This document shows positions 1 through 11,724 of a stretch of DNA of 64,000 bases, in pieces. The DNA comes from Ursus arctos. Taxonomy: Eukaryota; Chordata; Mammalia; Carnivora; Ursidae. A model generated the notes under the pieces. The model was not told the origin of the DNA and ran no database searches. It saw only the letters and a list, made by a program, of their open reading frames with translations. A program made the position numbers and the translations under genes. The number at the start of each line of letters is the position of its first letter. Positions within the stretch are counted from its first letter, which is position 1. The stretch is from positions 16,207,848 through 16,271,847 of the forward strand of contig NW_026622986.1 of the NCBI RefSeq assembly GCF_023065955.2. Direction: 5' to 3'.

Positions 1-1707
1 TCTCGGTACTTCATACTTCGTGTTGCTATTGTGGACGTGTTGTCTTTGGTAACACAAAACAGATGAACTTCAAAGAACTATCTGAAAATAGAATTTAAAC
101 TCAAACCTGCACAATAATGACCTAGAAGCCAGTTGAGAGAGACATTACACACAAACGTTTCTAAGATGAGAAAAGGGGAGGGGGATGGCCCTTGGCCTGC
201 ACCAGACTGAAAAATATCGTGTCTACCTGGACCACAGCACAGTGGCCCTGAATAGAAGTTTCGCTTCATTCCATTTTGCTGTTTGGCCACTGCCTACAAA
301 AACCCTTTTCAGAACTTACTAGGAGGTTGTTTTTCAACGATGTTATTTTCTATATTACATTTGTCATCTGTATGAAGCTCCCAAAGAGGAATTCCCCTGG
401 TCTTTGTTCCTCCTGAGAAACTGCTTTGTGCTTTTAGCTGGCGGACCCTGTTATAAATCATGTAACTGATAGCATTTCCCACTGCATTGTCTGCTAGAGA
501 GCTTAACGTCAAATTTTCACCCACCGCTAACAAATGCATGGGATTTTCATGGATGCATTTGAATTCGAAGCTTATTCCTGGCCTTGTTGAACTTTCTTTC
601 CAACACTTACGCCTGTTTTTCATTTATTTTTATCTTGTTACATCTTACATATCTTTGTAATCCACTTTGAATGTGTTCTGGATCAAAACAGACTTGAAAA
701 TGCTTAGACGGGTTTGCAGGCTACAATCCGTGCTCCAGCTCACGAAATTGCGTGATTAATGTAATTACCACACCATTTGATATAAAGAACTTTATTTTGA
801 AATAAGGAAATCCAAATTCTTTGAAGTTACACATCGGTTCGTACAGAATCATCTCAGCCTTAATTTCTAAAATCAAGCTGACTTTTAAAAACCTTCTAGT
901 AAAATGATTACGGTAAACGTGAAGTCAGGCTAGGATATATAAACTTTATGACAGTCATCATATTACTAGTTTCTATTTATCTTTTCAAATGTGTGTTTGC
1001 TCCCTGTTTCATTCTCAGTACTAAAATGACAATTTCTCACAAAGATTTGTTCTCTTTCTATATTGAAAATTTTCCAAAAAAAGAATTTTTAGGGTGTGTA
1101 AATTCAAAACAACTATTTTCAGGACCCAGTATGAAAACGTGTAAAACCAAATCAGAATTGTTTTTAACTGGAGGTATATCTCCAAGTAAAACAAAGACAG
1201 GACAAAAGACAAACACAGTTTATGGGAATAGGTTTTAGAAAGATTTTTAGTTCAGTGAAGTACATTAGATGTTCTTAATAATACGTTTTTTTAAATGTGA
1301 ATAACAAATTTTTAGAAAGGAATTTGTAATACTGAAATCCATCTATAAATATTTGAACTATCAATAATCTGACTTTATGAACATGAGACAAGGTGACTGA
1401 AGACATAAAATACTACTGGAGGTATTTAACCAAGTGTTCCCGAAGCATTCTGGGGGTGAAAAATGACAGGCATGAGGCTGCGGTACTGTCCCAGGAACTG
1501 GTGGGTGGCCAGCAGCTGGGTGCTTTACCACACGATTCCCAAAGGGCAGAGAGGCTCCTCCGGAAATAGCGGGGGGATTAATTTTGACAATAATAAACTT
1601 TACACGAGGGACAGTGAGCATAATATGATCTAATCAGACTGAACCCTTGCCAAGAGCCTGAAATCAGAACCACCACCAAGTGCAATTCAAGTGTCCTCAT
1701 TTCCACA
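1..1707. other. Downstream flank of ARMC3, no gene recognised
   Basis: Mostly AT-rich sequence. I recognise no exon, RNA gene or clear repeat. In human the next gene in this direction is MSRB2 (from memory), but nothing here resembles it. Confidence 0.6.
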
Positions 1708-1821
1708 CAGAGAGAACATTTCTAATACTTTTATTTAAAGAAATAAAATCAATTGGTGAACTTCACAAGAAGTGTATATAATGCATGTCTTGTGTGAACC
1801 CCTTTTTGTTCATTTGGTAGC
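1708..1821 (-). other. ARMC3: ARMC3 3' UTR (predicted, short)
   Basis: The sequence after the stop runs to a polyadenylation signal at 1730-1735. Cleavage is expected some 15-25 bases further, near 1710. The end is an estimate. Confidence 0.55.
1730..1735 (-). terminator. Polyadenylation signal AATAAA
   Basis: Minus-strand AATAAA (in ctttaaataaaag) lies 87 bases after the TAA. It is the first canonical signal after the stop. Confidence 0.6.
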
Positions 1822-2031
1822 TTAGAGATATCTGTAAAGATCTGCCTCTTTACTTTTTAACTTCATCAACCCGCCTGGATGGAACATGAGGTCAACGATA
1901 TACACCTCAGGGGGAGGGAAAGCCCCAATCAGTCCCTTACGAGATTCATTCATCAACTTAACTTCATTCCAAGCTCTGCCATACTCCCCGCGAACCAGAG
2001 AGCAGCCGATGCCAATTTTATCAGCCAGCGC
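1822..2031 (-). CDS. ARMC3: ARMC3 last coding exon (C-terminal domain and stop)
   Basis: A 210-base coding part (69 codons plus TAA) after acceptor ctcccacag. It encodes ALADKIGIGCSLVRGEYGRA, then WNEVKL and a stretch ending DLMFHPGGLMKLKSKEADLY-RYL. The Cys in GIGCSLVRG and the His in MFHPG match the conserved positions of EDR1/CTR1-type peptidase-like domains shared with plant Raf-like kinases (family knowledge). Whether ARMC3 has catalytic activity is not known to me. The C-terminal residues are close to those of other mammals. Confidence 0.97.
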   Translation of the reverse strand, partial: ALADKIGIGCSLVRGEYGRAWNEVKLMNESRKGLIGAFPPPEVYIVDLMFHPGGLMKLKSKEADLYRYL

Positions 2032-2629
2032 CTGTGGGAGAAAACACAAGATCAACCAAAAGTGAGGAGGGAGAGGGGCGGAGAAAAATCCTTAGCTGAA
2101 AGACCCACCTTGTTGAAGGTGAAATATAGAACTCTTGCAAAGAAGTGCTAGAAAGGAGGCTGAAAAAAAATGTGGAATATTGTGATAGGAGCCAATAAAA
2201 TGTGATAAGTTCCCTTGTTCCCCAAGATCCTGTAGACTCAAAATCTCTGTGTAGGTCCTGCTGGGAAGTGACATTTTTCAGGCAGTTACACCGCATTGTA
2301 TCAGCACAAGATTGATAACGTCATTGGAGAAAAGCTATTCCACGGGCTTTCAGCACTACCGCATCTATCAATCTTTCTATGCTTCTAGGCTGCTCTGTGG
2401 GTGTGATATGCAGTGGGATTGAATGGAGGGATCAGATTGGTGGGTACCTCTTTCTTGCCGATTTATTCTGTGTGATGGGGACCGTGCCGTGAGCGGGCGG
2501 GCTGGTCCTTCTCGGGCTGCCTGCTGCCGCTTCTTCCGGAGTGGCTTATGTTCCTTGGAAGTGCTCTCTTCAATTTGTCCTGGTGCCGAGGCTATTTAAA
2601 AAGTACCTTGAAAATAATCTGGAAACTTC

Positions 2630-2885
2630 TTAGCCTCAGTGTAGTGGATTAAGAATGTTGCTTGGACCGCCTGGATTTGAATTTCGGCTCAGCCACTGTC
2701 TAGTTGTTGTCACCGCAGGCAAATTACTCAGCCTTTCTGTGCTTCCATTTCTTCATCTGAGAAATGACGATAACAAGAGCAGAACCTCCTTCCTGGCAGG
2801 GTGGTTACGGAGAGGAAGGGAATGAAGCCGCGCCATGTGCTGAGAGCTAGGCATGCTGCACAGAGTAGGCACTCCACGAGCGTTC
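2630..2885 (+). mobile_element. MIR fossil
   Basis: ttgaatttcggctcagccac, ttccatttcttcatctgaga and gcacagagtaggcactcca are classic MIR core and 3' end. Confidence 0.85.
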
Positions 2886-3039
2886 CTAGTAGAAGGCACG
2901 AATTGTGTTGTTTTCATAATTCATGTATGTATGAATGGGATTTATTGATTACTTGCCACGTATTGATGGCGCCAGGTAGTCTTTCTTGAGTGGACCAAGA
3001 TGATTAAGACATGGTTGTCACTTTGAGAGCCTTCCATCC

Positions 3040-3880
3040 TATCTAGTCTGAGCCTGCCTGGTAAACAGTCAACTCGAATACAGCAGTATCCACATGGATG
3101 GCATCCTGTGGTATTGTCATTTATAAGAAGAAATGCGTGTTTGGTCTTTGTCCCATTTCTGGCACGGAACTCCTAAACCCTTGGAATTTCCTAAGTGATG
3201 AGAACCATAAAAGTGTCTTTCCTTATGTTAATGAGGGGACTTCTGGACAGCACTTAAGGATGGGGGCTGTTTGGCAGGGGAACCAATCTTATGTTGAGGG
3301 TTACAACATTCAGTCCCACTCCGACCTCTGGGGACGGGAGAGGGGCTGCAGGTTGAATCAGCCACCAGTGGCAATGATTTCATCTATCGTGCCTATGAAA
3401 TGAAGCTTCCACGAAAACCCAAAAGGCGAGGGTTTGGAGAGCTTCCTGGTGGGGACCACGTGGAGATTCAGGGAGAGTGGTGCGCCCGGCACGGGGCGAG
3501 GAAGCTCCAAGCCCTCTCCCCATACCTTTCTCTAAGCATTTCTTCCATCTGGCTGTTTCTGAGTTATATCCTTTTATAATAAACTGGTGACCTATTAAGT
3601 AAAATGTTTCTGAGTTCTGTGAGCCCCTCTAGCAAATTAATCAACCCTGAGGGGGCTGTGTTCTTGGGAACCTCCAATCCAGAGCTGGCTGGTCAGAAGC
3701 ACAGACAACAGCCGCGGGTTTGTGACTGGTTGGCTGAAGTGTGTGTGGTGAGGAGGGGGCAGCGTGGCAGGACTGAGCCCGTAACCTGTGGGATCTGACG
3801 CTATCTCCAGGTGGGTAGTGTCAGAATTGAGTTACATTGACCTAGCTGATGTCTGAGGATTGCTTGGATGTATAAAAACT
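3040..3880 (+). mobile_element. Old LTR-like repeat
   Basis: Familiar mammalian interspersed sequence: gagagcttcctggtggggac, tcttccatctggctgtttct, ttttataataaactggtgac, ctctagcaaattaatcaacc and gggatctgacgctatctcca. The AATAAA at about 3578 suits an LTR. I am not sure of the family name. It lies in the opposite orientation to ARMC3. Confidence 0.6.
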
Positions 3881-3999
3881 GCTCCCCGCCCCCCCGGACC
3901 TGCCACCCCTTCCTCCAATGGAATTGGTTCTAGAATTTTCTTACACTCATTGTCTAGTGGGGTCAAAAATAAACATGTTTTCTGAAATAATATTTATTG

Positions 4000-4185
4000 C
4001 TCTCTTAACTCCATGTCAAGGCACTTTAAATCATCAAAATAATCCTGTGAAATAGATAACGATCTCATTCCCCATTTTATGGAGAGTAAAACTGAGGTCA
4101 GGTCATTTTCCCGAGGAAAGTCACCGTAAGTGGTGACCTAACTTGGAAGCCAGGGGATCTGTCACCAGAGTCTGAGTTCCTAACC
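4000..4185 (+). mobile_element. MIR-like fossil
   Basis: aataatcctgtgaaatagat, ccccattttatggagagtaa and aacttggaagccaggggatc resemble the MIR 3' half. Confidence 0.6.
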
Positions 4186-4673
4186 TCAGGGTGTTACTGC
4201 CTCCCACTGAGTTGAATGAGTTCCCAGCTGAAAGTCTCCATCATCTTTGCGAAGTGGGAAACTGCTTAGAGGAAGAGGCAGAGATGAAAGTGTTACTAGA
4301 AAGAAGGGCAGATGTGGGGGCAGAGCTGCTGAGGACAAAAGGAAAAGCCTGTGACCAGGAGCTGGAAAAGAGTGGCCTGGGGGGGACTGGCAAGGCAGTG
4401 GGGAGGACGGATGGCGTCGAGAAAGGGAGGGAAGTTAGTGAGCAAATTATAAGGCCTATGGATGATTCATCTAGGCTGCCAAGGGGGAAGAGTAAAGCCA
4501 AAAAGGAGGCAACAAACTGGAAGAAAACAGGAAGGATGGAAAGTATTCGTAAGAGGGAATGACTTAGGAGGGTGGAAGGGTAAGAGATTTTATCAGTGGG
4601 CATTGGTGGTCAGGACGTCAGGGGAGGGCAAGACCCAGCTACTGAATTGTGTGATTCCGCACAGTTCGGCATA

Positions 4674-5060
4674 ATGCGATGGACTGAATGTTCGTGTCCC
4701 CCCCCCCCAAATTCATATGCTGAAACCTTGATCCCCTGTAGGGTGGTATGGGGAGGTGGGTCCTTTAGGTAGTTAGGTTCAGAGGGGGTCACGAACATGG
4801 AGTTCCCACTGCAGGATTAATGCCCTTGTAAAGGAGGAAGAGACCAGGGCCTCCTGTCTGTCCGGGATGTGAGGACACAGGCAGAAAGTGGCCACTGCAA
4901 ACCAGGAAGAGGGTCCTCACCAGACGCTCACTCTGCCGGCACCTCGATCTTAGACTTCCCAGCCTCCAGTTGTGAGAAATAATGTTGGCCGTTTAAGGCC
5001 CCCAGTGTATGGTCTTTTGTGAGAGCAGCACGGGCACGCCAATACAGTGCCTATGAGACA
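4674..5060 (+). mobile_element. MaLR/MLT1-like LTR
   Basis: atggactgaatgttcgtgtc, aaattcatatgctgaaacct, gtgaggacacaggcagaaag, accaggaagagggtcctcac, cagcctccagttgtgagaaa and agcacgggcacgccaataca match the MLT1 LTR order from end to end. A run of C near 4700 is extra. Confidence 0.85.
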
Positions 5061-5539
5061 CTCGGGAGCGGCCAGCTGGAGTGCAGACAGACGCACAGAT
5101 CACGAATCAGGAGAGGCTTGTGGGACAGAGGGAAGAATCGGGGCACCTTAGGCAGTTAGTTAGCATTTAAGGCCATGTGACAGGAGGACCTCACCGTATG
5201 ACGTACAGAAAGTGAGGAAAGAGAAGCTGGGGCTGGAACCGTAAGGGAACCCACATTGAAGAGGGATGGAGGAAAAGAGGTCGCCAAAGGCGACTGAGAT
5301 GAGGTGGAAAGAGAGGACAACAGTTACTAAAGAGTGGTGTCAAGGAACAAGAATGGTCAGTGACAAATTCTTTGACATCATCAAGTAAGACAGACGATAG
5401 ATTCCCGTGGTCCTTTCTGAGAGGGAGCCCAGGCCAGGCTGCAGTGGGCTGAGGAGAAAAACGAGGTGTGGCAAGGAGGGACAAGGTGCTGAGATGACTC
5501 TGAATTTTGACCCGGAGTGAGAATTATCTACAGATAGAA

Positions 5540-5720
5540 GCAATGTGGTAGGTTTGATTCAGGTAGACACGGGTTCGGGTTCCAGCTGGGCCTCTGTTGA
5601 CCTTGGGTAAATTCCCTCTTTGAGTTCAGTTTTCTTGCCTTTCAAACAAGGGTAGTAATCACAACCTTGACAATTGCATTTGTCAAGTGCTTGACGCGTA
5701 GCTCAGAATGACGGTGGTCA
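5540..5720 (+). mobile_element. MIR fossil
   Basis: gggttcgggttccagctggg, ttgggtaaattccctctttg and agttttcttgcctttcaaac follow the MIR core. Ends near gtgcttgacgcgtagctc. Confidence 0.75.
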
Positions 5721-6129
5721 GGGTAGTAAGAGCTACAGGACTAGGTGTAGCTCTGATGAGAAAAGATTTCTATTTCCTCTTTAAATAGTATAGACTTAGC
5801 TTAAGATTTTAAAGGAAAAACAAGAGAGAAAGAGATTTAAGATGAGAAAGTTTGATAAAGCAAGAAATCCAAGAAAATAGGGGAAGACTGGCATTTGGAT
5901 TAGAGATGGAATTAGAACTGGAAGCAAGATACACATGGGTGTAAAGAGGTTTGGAGGTATTTGGGAGGGGGTAGGAATCTTGCACATTCAGTCTATAGTT
6001 CAGAAACCATTTTTGCAGGTCCTATTATAATCCAGACACTTGACACAATGGAGAAAAATTTTGACTCGGATCCTTCTCTAGTGTCCCCATCTCAGTGAAT
6101 AATGTCATCATTACCGGTTGCCCCACCCA

Positions 6130-7030
6130 GGACCTGAAAATCACCTTGTTCTTCTCATGCAATCCCTCATACCACACCCAGGCGGACACCAGCTGTTTTC
6201 AGTTGTATCTCTTAAATCTCCCTGTAAATTCACACCTCTTTCACATCCTCACGGCTATGGCTTTAGTAAAGGTCACCAGTGTTTCTTGCTCCACTGACCT
6301 TCCAACTGGTCTTCCTGTCTCCAGTCCTGCCCCTGCTCTAATTCATTCCCCATTCTGTTGCCTCAATGGTCTTTCAAATCATGTTACTGCCTTCCCCTTA
6401 ACTTTCAGTAGCAGCTCACAGATTTTAGGATCAAGAGCAAACTCACGTGGTGTTTTATGATCTGACCCATTAGCCTCATCCAAGCCCTCATCGCTCCTTC
6501 ATCCAGACAAACTACTCTACGCTCCTCAGATGGACCAGGGGCTCTCATTCCTGTTATTTTGTATAACAGGTTTGCTTTGTTTAGAATGCTCTTGTCGGGG
6601 CGCCTGGGTGGCTCAGTCCTTAAGCGTCTGCCTTCGGCTCAGGTCATGATCCCAGGGTCCTGGGATGGAGCCCCGCATCAGGCTCCCTGCTAAGAAGGAA
6701 GCCTGCTTCTCCCTCTCCCACTCCCCCTGCTCATGTTCCCTCTCTCGCTGTGTCTCTCTCTGTCCAATAAATAAATAAAATCTTTAAAAAAAAAAATAGA
6801 ATGCTCTTGTCTTGCTTCTTTACCTGCTGAAATCCTACATAGGCTCTAATATTCAGGCTGCATATCACTTCCTCCCCTGAAACTCTTCCTGACATCTCCT
6901 TAGAACCCACAAGTCGGGCTTAGGTACCGGGTATAGGGGCTGTCACTTTAGTATCTCTATATTCCCAGACCTTAGAAGAGCCCACGGCCTATAGCAGATG
7001 TATGATAAATGTTGAATGAATATGCTTTCG
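6130..7030 (+). mobile_element. L2-like fossil split by a SINE
   Basis: cctccaactggtcttcctgt-like text at 6300, then tcaagccctcatcgctcct, and after the SINE ctgaaactcttcctgacatc. The end near 7000 (tgtatgataaatgttgaatg) is L2-like. Confidence 0.6.
6597..6796 (+). mobile_element. CAN-type tRNA-Lys SINE
   Basis: Full-length copy with exact 15-base target-site duplication tagaatgctcttgtc at 6582-6596 and 6797-6811. Confidence 0.96.
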
Positions 7031-7191
7031 ATAGTCTGGCAAATACACATGTACATATATATCTCAAATAGAAGGAACTCTAAATGATGGGATTAATATC
7101 AACCAGTTAAATGTTAGCCAATGGCTCACACCATTATGAGAACGACAAACATTTTTATCAACTGGCAAATGAGGCAAAACATCTTAAGTAC

Positions 7192-7354
7192 CTTGAAAAG
7201 CAAAGCTCGATGGTAGAAGATTCCTTTTTTGATCAGTCCAATTGGTACAACATTGGATTTAAGTTGAAATTTTAGTTCACTTATATGAAGTTCCCAGCTG
7301 AAATCAGGTAGCTTCTCTTTTGAAACTTTACCGCCCATTTTTTCTGCCACATAC
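7192..7354 (-). CDS. ARMC3: ARMC3 exon N (C-terminal domain)
   Basis: A 163-base exon (acceptor ttgacacag, donor gtactt), phase 2 to 0. With the split Lys it encodes YVAEKMGGKVSKEKLPDFSW, then ELHISELKFQLKSNVVPIG and KKGIFYHRALLFK. This is the first helical half of the EDR1/CTR1-type domain. The donor gtactt is one of the weaker ones. Confidence 0.96.
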
Positions 7355-8254
7355 CTGTGTCAATTACATTGAGATCAAATCAATCAAATTTCATATCTCA
7401 TTCTGGATGCTTTGAGTGTAACTGTATGTATAATTGTATGTGTAAAAACTGTATTTCCTCTGAGTTTTATTTTTTGCTTTACTTTTTAAACTTACTATAA
7501 GCATGTTAACATTATGTCTACTGTCTTCAAACTATCATGTATAAACCGAAGTTCTAACAATTTCATTCAACACAAAGGAAGAAATGAATGCTAATTTTCC
7601 GAATATTTATAACAAGATACAAATCAGTATCAGACTAAATTTGTATTAATGCAGTTTTAAAGTTCTATCTTGCTGTTGAAAAATATTTTCAAACGTTTCA
7701 GTCTGAAATCCAAGGCATTGTACTAACATACGGTCCTTTTATGGAATTTGAACTCAGAGATAATACAAACACGTAGGAAATTTTCCCACTGGATTCCCAA
7801 ATATTTTCAAGTTTTGTAAGTTTTTTCCTTTTAATCGTCTTATCTTTTTGATTGAGAGGCATTTATGTAACACTGAAGTGAGAGGAGAGAGGAAGGGGCA
7901 AAAGGAAAACTAGGTAAGTTGGGTGGTATACTATGCCTGGGGGTTTCCTCCTCCTTTGAGGCTCTCCCCAAAGAAGTCGGTAAACACACCAGCAAAAATC
8001 CTCTGTTCATCGATGAAGGCTACCAGATATTGGAGTCAAGGCAGAATCGCAAATTTTAAGAAAGAATTTCCTCTTGCTGTATGTAGGATCAAGCAAAGAA
8101 CAACAGTGGCGAAAAACAGAGAAAGGGGCGGGGAGAGAGCTGTCGCAAGGACCCCGCCAGGCGTCCTGTAATGAATGCTGGGCACCAAAGGCGCTGGGAC
8201 GAATTCCGGGATCTCGCCTCCCAAGGGGCTCAGGTTAAAACAACAATAATTTGT

Positions 8255-8443
8255 GGGGCGCCTGGGTGGCGCAGCCGTTAGGCGTCTGCCTCCGGCTCAG
8301 GGCGTGATCCCGGCGTTATGGGATCGAGCCCCACATCAGGCTCCTCCGCTATGAGCCTGCTTCTTCCTCTCCCACTCCCCCTGCTTGTGTTCCCTCTCTC
8401 GCTAGCTGTCTATGTCAAATAAATAAAATCTTAAAAAAAAAAA
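8255..8443 (+). mobile_element. CAN-type tRNA-Lys SINE
   Basis: Young-looking copy from ggggcgcctgggtggcgcag to the A-tail, with a flanking duplication caataatttg. Confidence 0.95.
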
Positions 8444-9025
8444 CACAATAATTTGAGAATGATGAAAAGTATTTCTGATAGGAACAAAGCATGAGGACGT
8501 TTGACAAATGCTACAATAAGCTAAATCAGAGTTCTGCTTGAGTCATCACTTCTCAAGGACATCAGGAAAACTTCGGTCGCCAAAAATACTCTCTTCCAGT
8601 TCTGGCTGACAAGAAGTCAATGATCTGGCGGCTCTGTTTCTTGCGGTTGTCACATCCAGGTCTGATGAGAGCAATGCACTTCTACTTGGAGTAGATACAA
8701 GCTCCCGCCGAGACTACAGCTGTTGCAGGATCCAGTAGCTCACTTACTGCTTGTCGGTGCCAGTGACGGAGGCCACCCTCCACTTCCTGAGGTTCCTAAT
8801 CCCTTACAGCTACCAAGTCAAGCTCTCAGATTTCTCTTAGTGGACTCACATTAAATGCTCTAATTAAGAAGGCACCGTCGCTGGCGTACACAGAGCGTCG
8901 AGCCTGCCCCAACTGCCATCCCTAAGAACACACATACCCTCACTCAAGAGCCACGCGAAACGTAAGATATCAGACATCTGACCTAAAAGTCAGCGATGGT
9001 TACTTGTATTAGAAAATACTTTGTG

Positions 9026-9179
9026 GGGGTGGGGAACTGGGTGATGGGCATTAAGGAAGGCACGTGATGGAATGAGCACTGGGTGTTACGGAAGACTGAT
9101 GAATCACTGAACTCTACCTCTGAAACTAGTAATACACTATATGTTAATTCATTGAATTTAAATTAAAAAAATAATAAGA
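9026..9179 (+). mobile_element. Carnivore L1 3' end, 5'-truncated
   Basis: actgggtgatgggcattaag, gagcactgggtgttacggaa and tgatgaatcactgaactcta are the end of carnivore L1. Flanking agaaaatactttgtg (9011) and agaaaataatttgtg (9180) form the target-site duplication, one mismatch in 15. Confidence 0.9.
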
Positions 9180-9619
9180 AGAAAATAATTTGTGAGTTTA
9201 CAAAGAATTCACAATACGATTCCTTTAAATTGTGGCACCTAAAGGAGTAATTTCCTTTTTTCTTTCTTTCTTTTTTTTATTTTTGGAGTCATTTAATTTT
9301 CAAACTTTTGATTCATGCCTAACTTCTTCGGGATCACATTGAACAATGCCTTTAATGGTTTAGCTGGAGAAAATGACAAAAGCATTTTTCTTTAAGCAAT
9401 TTCTAGCTCCTAGCTCGGATTCTTGGTGGAAATAGGAACTAAAATAGAAATTGGGCATTTTTTTTTTCAATTTATTGTGTTTCTGCTTCAGGGTCAGAAG
9501 TGGGGGGGGGCAGTAATTATGGTGTCACTAGCTGGAAATGGGCTAAAAAATGCAAACCACTAAAATCAAAAACTTTGCTTCAGAACCTTAAAATGCCTAT
9601 GTATATAGAGACCACTTAC

Positions 9620-9820
9620 TTTGCAAGAGCCTCAATCTGCTCCTTAATATTGGTTATGGGAAATATTGACTTGGTCACTTCATACACATAAACACAGAAG
9701 TCCGGGTCGGAGGGAGGGTACCATTCTTTATCGAGGCTCCCTTCTCCGGTCAGTTTTGGGGCTACTGCAACCTCTTCTTCCTCCTTCACTTTCTCCTCTT
9801 CTTTTTTCCCTCGGCCTTTT
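9620..9820 (-). CDS. ARMC3: ARMC3 exon M (charged stretch, start of C-terminal domain)
   Basis: A 201-base exon (acceptor tctctcaaag, donor gtaagt), phase 2 to 2. It encodes RKGRGKKEEEKVKEEEEVAV, then GEGSLDKEWYPPSDPDFCVY and EVTKSIFPITNIKEQIEALA. The Lys/Glu stretch is probably a charged helix or linker. From about WYPPSDPDF the EDR1/CTR1-type C-terminal domain begins. A multiple of three with equal phases. Confidence 0.97.
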
Positions 9821-11538
9821 CTTTGAGAGAAAACGGCAACAATCAAAGTCACAAAATAAATAGGCACTAAGCGCGCTCTGAGTTCATCTGAAGAAATAGA
9901 GTATTTTATACCTTAACGACTGTATCATATGCAGTTTTCAAATTTTTGATGACAACGATGGAGTTTTATAGTCTCTATATTATGTCAGAGAAATTAACTT
10001 TCAAGATAACACTACATGATTGATACACATTATGAAAATCATACACTGGTCTTGCGTACAATTGCCTAGCCAGATGTCTGGTGCATAGTAGGTATGTAAT
10101 AAACATTTACTGAATTGGGAAAAACATAGTTTGCCTCCTCAGGGAGTCTAAGCCAGTCTTACATCATCTCTTGCTTTGGTTGAGATCTTCTGCAAGAAGA
10201 GTTTGAATCACTGTTCTTAAGAAAAATGACCCAAAACATGGGAAAAAAACAAACAAAATAAGGCTAGCATGGAATTTCCATGTCATGCAGGGGTGAAGAC
10301 TAACCTAAAGTTTATCTAGGGGAATGTGCTTGATTCTGTACTTAGGGAGACTGGAATGTGCTTCGTAAAGTGTAAAGATGCTGTTTAATTAAAACATTCT
10401 ATAAATTAATCGTTTCAACGTTCGAGAAGGTGTTAGCTCACATGTAAGTGTTTGTTTAGTAGACATGCAAATTATTTCTATCGATGGAGAAGATATTGCC
10501 AGAGGTTATAGTTTATTGTCCTGTAGGATGTTAACCAGTTTTTTTTATGTAACTCAGTGATCTTTTTCTAACATTCCTTAATTAAATTGGATATAAATAC
10601 CTAGCTCCTCAAATGTCCTTTGGGCCACTATTAACATCTTACTGGGTGCCTCTTTAATTTATGAGTTGAACAAAAGCAATGACATGTGTTCTCATTCCAG
10701 GTAACATGGAGTAGGCACATTTAACCCTGTTTCTCCTACTGAACGCAGTCCCTCAAACCTGGACAGGATTCAACAGCTACTTGAAGACTCTGAAAAGCAA
10801 GTGGTAGCAGGAAGATCCCCGAAGACCTTTTGAATGATTACTGAACAGATGGCGAGTTTATCTTTTTCTTTTCCTCCAGTATTCTCCAAGCCGAACTGAC
10901 ATAGCTCAAAATCTGGAAGTGGGCGTCAGCACTAAGAGAGCTCAAGGGGAAGCCCTCTTGAGAAGCAGGAAAGACAGAGCGGAGGAAAGCTGTGTTTTGT
11001 TGTCTTCTTTTTTTCCCTCCATTCTCTTGTGCCGCAGCCTCTAAGGAATCCTATGACAGTGGCAGCAGTGGTGACATCAGCATCTCATAAGAACCTAAAA
11101 TAACTTTATATTCACTCAGTCCTTATGTTGTTTGACTGGAGCTATTGGGGCAATAGGGGCAAGAGTATAGCAGGGTAGGGTAAATAAAGTTTCCTGGCTT
11201 GAGGACCAAAAAAGAAACCCCCAAGGAACAAACAAAGACAAGGGAGATCATGAAGAGGGAACAGCTCAGAAAAAAATGTCAAGTTATTTATGAATTCTTA
11301 GGCTTACCCCCAAGCTGTGTACGCATGGTTCTGACCCTAAACAGTACATCGCAGATTTTAAGGATGGAACGATGGGACTGACCACCACCCAAATCCTAAA
11401 CTGGACACTAGTTGGCACATAGTCAGGACTGCTCCAAATAGCACTGCAAAGCCTTTGGAGACTGGACTGACAGTGGAATGACAACTCGCAGAACACTGGC
11501 TGAAACTTGTTGAAGATTGAAAGCAGCTGGATCTGCGT

Positions 11539-11650
11539 GCCCGACTGTCTCCGTCAGAAGAGCATGTGACTCTTGATATTGGGGAAGGAGTTCGAGCCCC
11601 ACGTTGGGTGTACAGATTACTTAAATAAATACAACTTAAAAAAAAAGAAG
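11539..11650 (+). mobile_element. Short SINE with tRNA-Lys(CTT)-like body
   Basis: gcccgactgtctccgtcaga at the 5' end, actcttgatatt around a CTT anticodon, and gagttcgagccccacgttgg for the T arm align with tRNA-Lys over its whole length. A TTAAATAAATA tail and poly-A follow. The body is diverged, so it is not a working tRNA gene. Confidence 0.88.
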
Positions 11651-11724
11651 AAGAAATCAACTGGGTCAACTGCTGGTTAAAACAGACACAAAAAGGACAT
11701 TCTTCTTAGAATGCATATAACACA

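Larger units (their letters stand above)
2032..7191 (-). other. ARMC3: ARMC3 last intron, 5.2 kb
   Basis: Filled by L2-like sequence with a SINE (6130-7030), MIR fossils (5540, 4000, 2630), a MaLR-like LTR (4674-5060) and another old LTR-like element (3040-3880). Stretches 2032-2620, 4190-4660 and 5070-5530 hold nothing I can name; 4190-4600 is purine-rich. Confidence 0.8.
7355..9619 (-). other. ARMC3: ARMC3 intron, 2.3 kb
   Basis: Contains a carnivore L1 tail (9026-9179) and a SINE (8255-8443). The parts 7355-7900 and 9200-9600 are AT-rich and unassigned. The part 7920-8250 and especially 8540-8920 is richer in CpG than the rest and matches nothing I know. Confidence 0.8.

Noticed and set aside
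1..700. Possible exons of a neighbouring gene (frames at 78-290 and 309-623, minus)
   Set aside because: No similarity to a known protein, no clear splice sites, and composition like intergenic DNA.
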